NCBI RefSeq assembly: GCF_014905175.1
Contig: NC_057791.1
Location: 18,108,177-18,172,176 of the forward strand
DNA from: Aphidius gifuensis
Lineage: Eukaryota > Arthropoda > Insecta > Hymenoptera > Braconidae
Direction of reading: 5' to 3'
Length of the DNA stretch: 64,000 bases
This document shows positions 59,181-64,000 of this stretch, in pieces; position 1 is the stretch's first letter; each line of letters begins with the position of its first letter. The translations under genes were made by a program, and so were the position numbers. Below the pieces are notes generated by a model, which worked only from the letters and a program-made list of their open reading frames with translations, was not told the DNA's origin and did no database searches.

Positions 59181-62100
59181 TTAATTTATTTAAACTCTAA
59201 AATATAATAAAAAAGACAAAGAGAAAAAAAAATTGGTTTAAAACAAGACAACATTAATTATAAAACTCAAATTTTAAATTGAACAATAAATTTTTTTTTT
59301 TTGTGATAAGTTTTTATGTCAAAAGTTATTTTATGTAAAAATTATTTTGACCAAGTTATTTTTAAAAAGCTCATTTCATGGTTTAGTTATTCTAAAAAAT
59401 TTATCACCTTTGAATGATGATTGAAAGTGAATAATTTTGTTGATAGAACGACAAAGTATCCATTGAAAAATTTTATTTTCTTTTAGACATTATATTGGAG
59501 AAATAAAATTGAAATGTAAAAATATATATTTTGTTTTCAACTCTAAAATTTATATATCATTTTGCAAAGTCACGACTGAAAAAGACTGTCATCTTGACAA
59601 AACGAAGAATATTAAAAATTACAGTTTATTTTATTGGGAGAACTTTGAATCATCTCATCGACTTTGTTCTTTTCATAAATTATAAATAAATATTTCATAA
59701 ACAAAGATGCGATATTTACAATCACAACAGGTATTTTTTTTTTAACATATTATAATTCAAAGGCAAGTGACAAGGACCATCAATCTCTGTAGTTATTTGT
59801 AGAAAATAATTTATTGCAGTCATTGCTTAAATGGTTCAATGTTCAAAAAATATTGTCTAATTATTTACCGATAAAAAAATTAGTAGATTTTAACTCTTTC
59901 ATTCACGAATCATTTAATAATATTGTTTTCTTTTGTTCATTTTTAATTTGATTATTGTTTTAGAATATTTAATCATGTATTTAAAAAAATTGCAAGTTTT
60001 CAATTGTTGTTTAATTATTTAAATAGTAAATTTAAATATAAATTTAATTTACCTCATTATTGGGTCGATGATCATTGTCAATTCTCGTGAAAATCAATCG
60101 ACAAGCAGCTGGATTGAAAACAGCAGGAAATTTCACTAAACACAATTAAAATAATATAAAAATATAAAGAAACTTTGTTTAAAAAATATGCTATAGCATG
60201 CTTTCTCTATCATAAAATTAAATAATTTAAATAACTAATTAAAAAATAAAAAGAAAAAATTGATAACCAAAAGAGGTAAATTTCTTTTTCTCTGTTTGAT
60301 AAATTAAAATAAATCATACACTTGTGATAATATATTGCCGAAAGAAAGCATCTAATGCTATTTTTTTTTATTTTTTTTTTATCATTTAGAATTATGATAC
60401 GACGATATAAGAGCTTACTTATCAGCCGACTGTTGAAAAAAACGAGTATTACATTTTGTGCAGGCGCAGAAATATTTACCAGGAGCTTTTTTTGAGAAAA
60501 AGCTCTCGATGAATATACAGCAGAATTTAATAGTCTCATTGCTCATTTATAAAACAATAATAAATTAGTAAAATAAATAAACATATTAATAAAAAATAGA
60601 AAAAAAAAAAACAATTAATTGAAATACAATTTCAAGTAATTAGCAAATCCATAAATATTCATATGCACATTTATTGTTTTATCATTTGAATTGTTAATTT
60701 TTCTGTCACTCAAATATTACATTCATCATATTAATTATTATTTTATGTTTATATATATTTTTTTTTTATTTAAATCACTCGTCAATGATTGATTATTAAT
60801 ACAAATTTCTTTAGACGTAAATAAACACTTTTTATTTATTCAATTATTTATTCATTTATTCATCTATTTATTCATTTATTTTTAACGTCTTTAAATCCTA
60901 ACTAACTATGTTAAATTTATTAAAGATTTTGTCTTTTTTTTTTTTTAATATTTACTTGATAATTTAATGTACAGAATAATTTATAATAATTTTTTTATAA
61001 TACGTGTAATTAATTAATGCTATGTATTTTTAAATTGCATACATAAGGTAGCATGAAATCATTACGCAATTATAATCAGCCAACTAAAACCAATAAAAGT
61101 TACATAATAATTCAAACATCAACTATGGAGAAAAAGTACACAATAATTATATATATGTTTTTTTTATTCCTGATTTTTAATTTAGTCAGTTTTATTTATT
61201 ATTATTTTTAATTGTTTATTTATGCAGTTAATATCTCTATGTCTTTTTTTAAATTATTATTTTACTTTTTTTTTTACTTTTACTAAATAAGATTTTAATG
61301 GATTTTTATTTATTCAAGATCTTTTAAACTTTTCGTAAAATTATTTAAGATAAATAGTTTATAATAATATAGTAGTATTGTATATGTAAGATTTTAATTT
61401 TAATTTTTTTCATCTTGAAAATGTCAAGATAATCAATGTCAAACTTTACAACTTTAATAAAATGTAAGGTTTCTAGGCTTAGACACAGTCTTATCAATTT
61501 TTTTTTTCTTTTCTTTTTTTCCTGATAATACTTTTTTATCATGTACTTAAATTTTAAGGTGAATATTTAGGTATTCTACTGCAGAAAGCCACTATAAAAA
61601 AAATACAGCATCTAATTAATTATGTATAAATTATATTTTTAATTTTTTTTCGATACTGTATTTTTCAATTTTCCAAGTCATTTTCACACCAGGTAATTTA
61701 ATTTGATACTTAATTTTTTTTTAACTACTAGTTAAAACAATTCAATACTTACCATGAACTGTGATACTTTTTTTTTTTCTTCTCTTATCCTTCAACGTTA
61801 TCATTTTCTTAATTATCATAAATATTATATTTTTTATTTGTTTCTTTACTTCAACAAGAATTTCATAATCATTTTTTATAATATATCATCAGCATTATTT
61901 ATATAATTACTCTATAATTTTTCATCTTTTTTATTATTTTTTTCTACAAATTAATTTTGACTTTATTTATTCATGATTTTTTTTTTTTACGCTATTATTC
62001 GTTGTCAGTTTTAATGTCATAACATATGTATTTATCTCACTTAAGTGTTGCGACCCTACTCTAAAAATAAACTAGTAATTCATTCAAAAAAAAAATAGTC

Positions 62101-62429
62101 AAAATTTAGTTGTTGCCAAGTAATTATTTGGATCATACAATTTAATTTCTACAAATTAATCGAAACTTATTTGCATGCAAAGTATTGCATGATGATAAAA
62201 TGTACCGCATTTTTCATTGAACAGAAAAAAAAAATGGTACAATATACAGCGTATATATATATTATTGAACAACTCAACCTTGATAATTAAAATAGAAAAA
62301 ATACAAATGGTAAAAACAATTATAAATAATCATTATGCATATAATTATCATTAATTAAAAATAATAATAAAAAAAAAAATATTGTAAATATCAATAGAGA
62401 TAATGAAAAATAAAGTAATATCAAAAAAT

Positions 62430-62545
62430 TCAAAACGCCGTTTGATAAAGTCGTTCAGTGGCACAAAATACAACGACCTTGCCACCAAACAATTCTTAGC
62501 ATATAAAGCAATATTGGGGCCGCAGTATCGTGTGGACTTGAACAA
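62430..62545. other. Unexplained less AT-rich island
   Basis: About 115 bases of mixed composition (AAACGCCGTTTGATAAAG, GGGGCCGCAGTATCGTGTGG). It is open in one frame on each strand: plus reads RRLIKSFSGTKYNDL and minus reads CGPNIALYAKNCLVARSL. Neither is recognised. It could be a mobile-element scrap or a non-coding exon. Confidence 0.25.
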
Positions 62546-64000
62546 AAGTTTATATATTATTATTTTCGATCGTTCATATATATTATTATTATTATTTTTT
62601 AATTTTATTGTTTTTACAAGTTTAATAAAAATTAAAAAAAAAAAATTAAAAAATAAGCTTACGTGCAATTTATTTGTATAAGAAAAAAATATTTAAATTT
62701 TATATTAAACATGAGTTTGTACTTGATACGTATGATTATTGAAAAAAAAAAAAAAAAATTATATAGGTGTACTTCATCGTGCCAACACAGTTCATATCAC
62801 TGCACCAAACCTATGCGTTATTTTTTATTTTATTATTTTTTTTTTTCCTCAACATGACTGGCATTCAATATCGATTCATCGCGTAACATCAGACATTGTA
62901 ACTTGATTCCACATGCAATGCATATAACCACTCATTGAAAGACGATATTCAAGAAAGAAAATCCTTGTTATTAAAACTTGATTTTGTATATTTTTTTTTT
63001 AATTTTATTATTTACGTTAATCATTAATATGAATAAACTTTTATTTGTGAGAATAAAATATTAATTATAATTTATTTAATTTTAATTGATAATAGTTTAA
63101 TAAAAAAAATAATTTATGATGTTTTTAATTTTTATTGTAAGATATATATTATAAAATGGCTTCAATCAAACTTTTTTAAATAATCCAATTGAAATTAATT
63201 GGATCCAACACAAGCTGTTAATAAAATCTTTGTATTTTTTAATTTTATTCAATCATTTGAATTAACGAATTAAAAATTTTTTTTTTTTCATAATCCATAA
63301 AAGATATTTTAAATATTTGTTTAATCAGTGATAATATTTCGAGAAAATTTATTATTTTCTTTTTGTTTATTTCAACGAGACGAAAAAGTCACGCGGCTCA
63401 CGTGTTTGGTGATAAGCATATTTACAAGTCGATAAAAAAAATAATAATAAATATACACAAGTATGAGTAATGGTATAAAAGACCAAGGGGCTATTAACAT
63501 TGATTTCAAGATACTATATTGACTATATACAAAGATGATATATATTTTTTTTATCAAAATTATTTTATTGATTTTGTGCTAGTTTAAATAGGTCTAGATG
63601 ATACCAGTTTATCAGACTGTTTTTTAACTCTTTTAAATAATAATAAAAAAAATAAAATACAATAAATGATAATTATTATTTATTTAAATAATAATAAATA
63701 AGAGCGAAGATGTTCAAGTGGTTTAAATGATTGCATGTAGTTTTATAAAACCATTTGACTTTAAATGACTTGGACAATTATTATCCGCTTTAGATATCCA
63801 AAGAATGAAGCAATGTTAAATAATATGAGAATAAAAAAATGAATGTCATGTCAAAGAATGGCCTCTATTGACCCAATGTCACGTGGTATAAATTTATGAC
63901 ACATAAAAAAAAGAAGACAAGTATAGAAATGAAAGAAAAAGTAAATTTATAATTTATTTATAATGTATATTGTATAAAAAATTTATGTTTAATTTTGCTT

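Larger units (their letters stand above)
53643..64000. other. Right flank: probable receptor 5' region, no coding gene recognised
   Basis: About 10 kb without a recognisable gene. It should include upstream non-coding exon(s) and promoter of the receptor. Minus-strand donor-like sites that could end such exons are CATG|GTAAGT at 61752, GAG|GTAAAT at 60052 and TTT|GTAAGT near 54784. Less AT-rich islands occur at about 56590-56800, 57110-57240, 59030-59180 and 62430-62545. The open frames here are composed of AT-rich low-complexity codons and look like chance. Confidence 0.35.

Noticed and set aside
60838..60880. TTTATTCA-type short tandem repeat
   Set aside because: Simple AT-rich repeat typical of this genome; not a CRISPR array or telomeric repeat.

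Overview
This is a very AT-rich eukaryotic nuclear window. By eye about four bases in five are A or T, with many poly-A/T runs and short GT-AG introns. The gene families and protein style fit an insect, most likely a hymenopteran and possibly a small parasitoid wasp; the species call is inference. No rRNA, tRNA, CRISPR array or bacterial-type operon was seen.

Left end (1-6.5 kb): three compact genes. A GAPR-1/GLIPR2-like CAP protein (+, 5 exons, 239 aa) is followed by a TMEM19/DUF92 membrane protein (+, 6 exons, 338 aa). A secreted, cysteine-containing 666-aa protein of unknown function (-, 7 exons) converges on TMEM19.

The rest (9.0-53.6 kb) is organised by one gene on the minus strand: a class B (secretin-family) receptor of the calcitonin/DH31 type. 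It has 12 coding exons over about 44.5 kb and can be joined in frame exon by exon (423 aa, or 474 aa with an alternative last-exon acceptor). Its large introns hold other genes on the opposite strand. The 10.8-kb intron 15283-26081 contains a complete carboxylesterase (8 exons, 530 aa, with a GC-AG intron). The 24.1-kb intron 26193-50323 contains a tandem array of six apparently intact UDP-glycosyltransferase (UGT) genes, followed by one decayed UGT copy and the scraps of another. All six UGTs have five exons with the same intron phases; exon 3 (232 nt) and exon 4 (226 nt) are identical in length throughout, so they arose by tandem duplication.

Functionally, the esterase (hydrolysis) and the UGTs (conjugation) are typical detoxification or small-molecule clearance enzymes. 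All lie inside, and antisense to, a neuropeptide receptor gene. Candidate regulatory or mobile pieces include an 81-nt near-perfect palindrome (25230-25310), a roughly 160-bp minisatellite (about 12046-12815), a GC-rich hairpin (47817-47855) and several islands of less AT-rich unexplained sequence.

The right end (53.6-64 kb) has no recognisable coding gene. It probably holds the receptor's upstream non-coding exon(s) and promoter. Gene models were joined by eye from splice-site and reading-frame continuity; no transcript data or database search was available.
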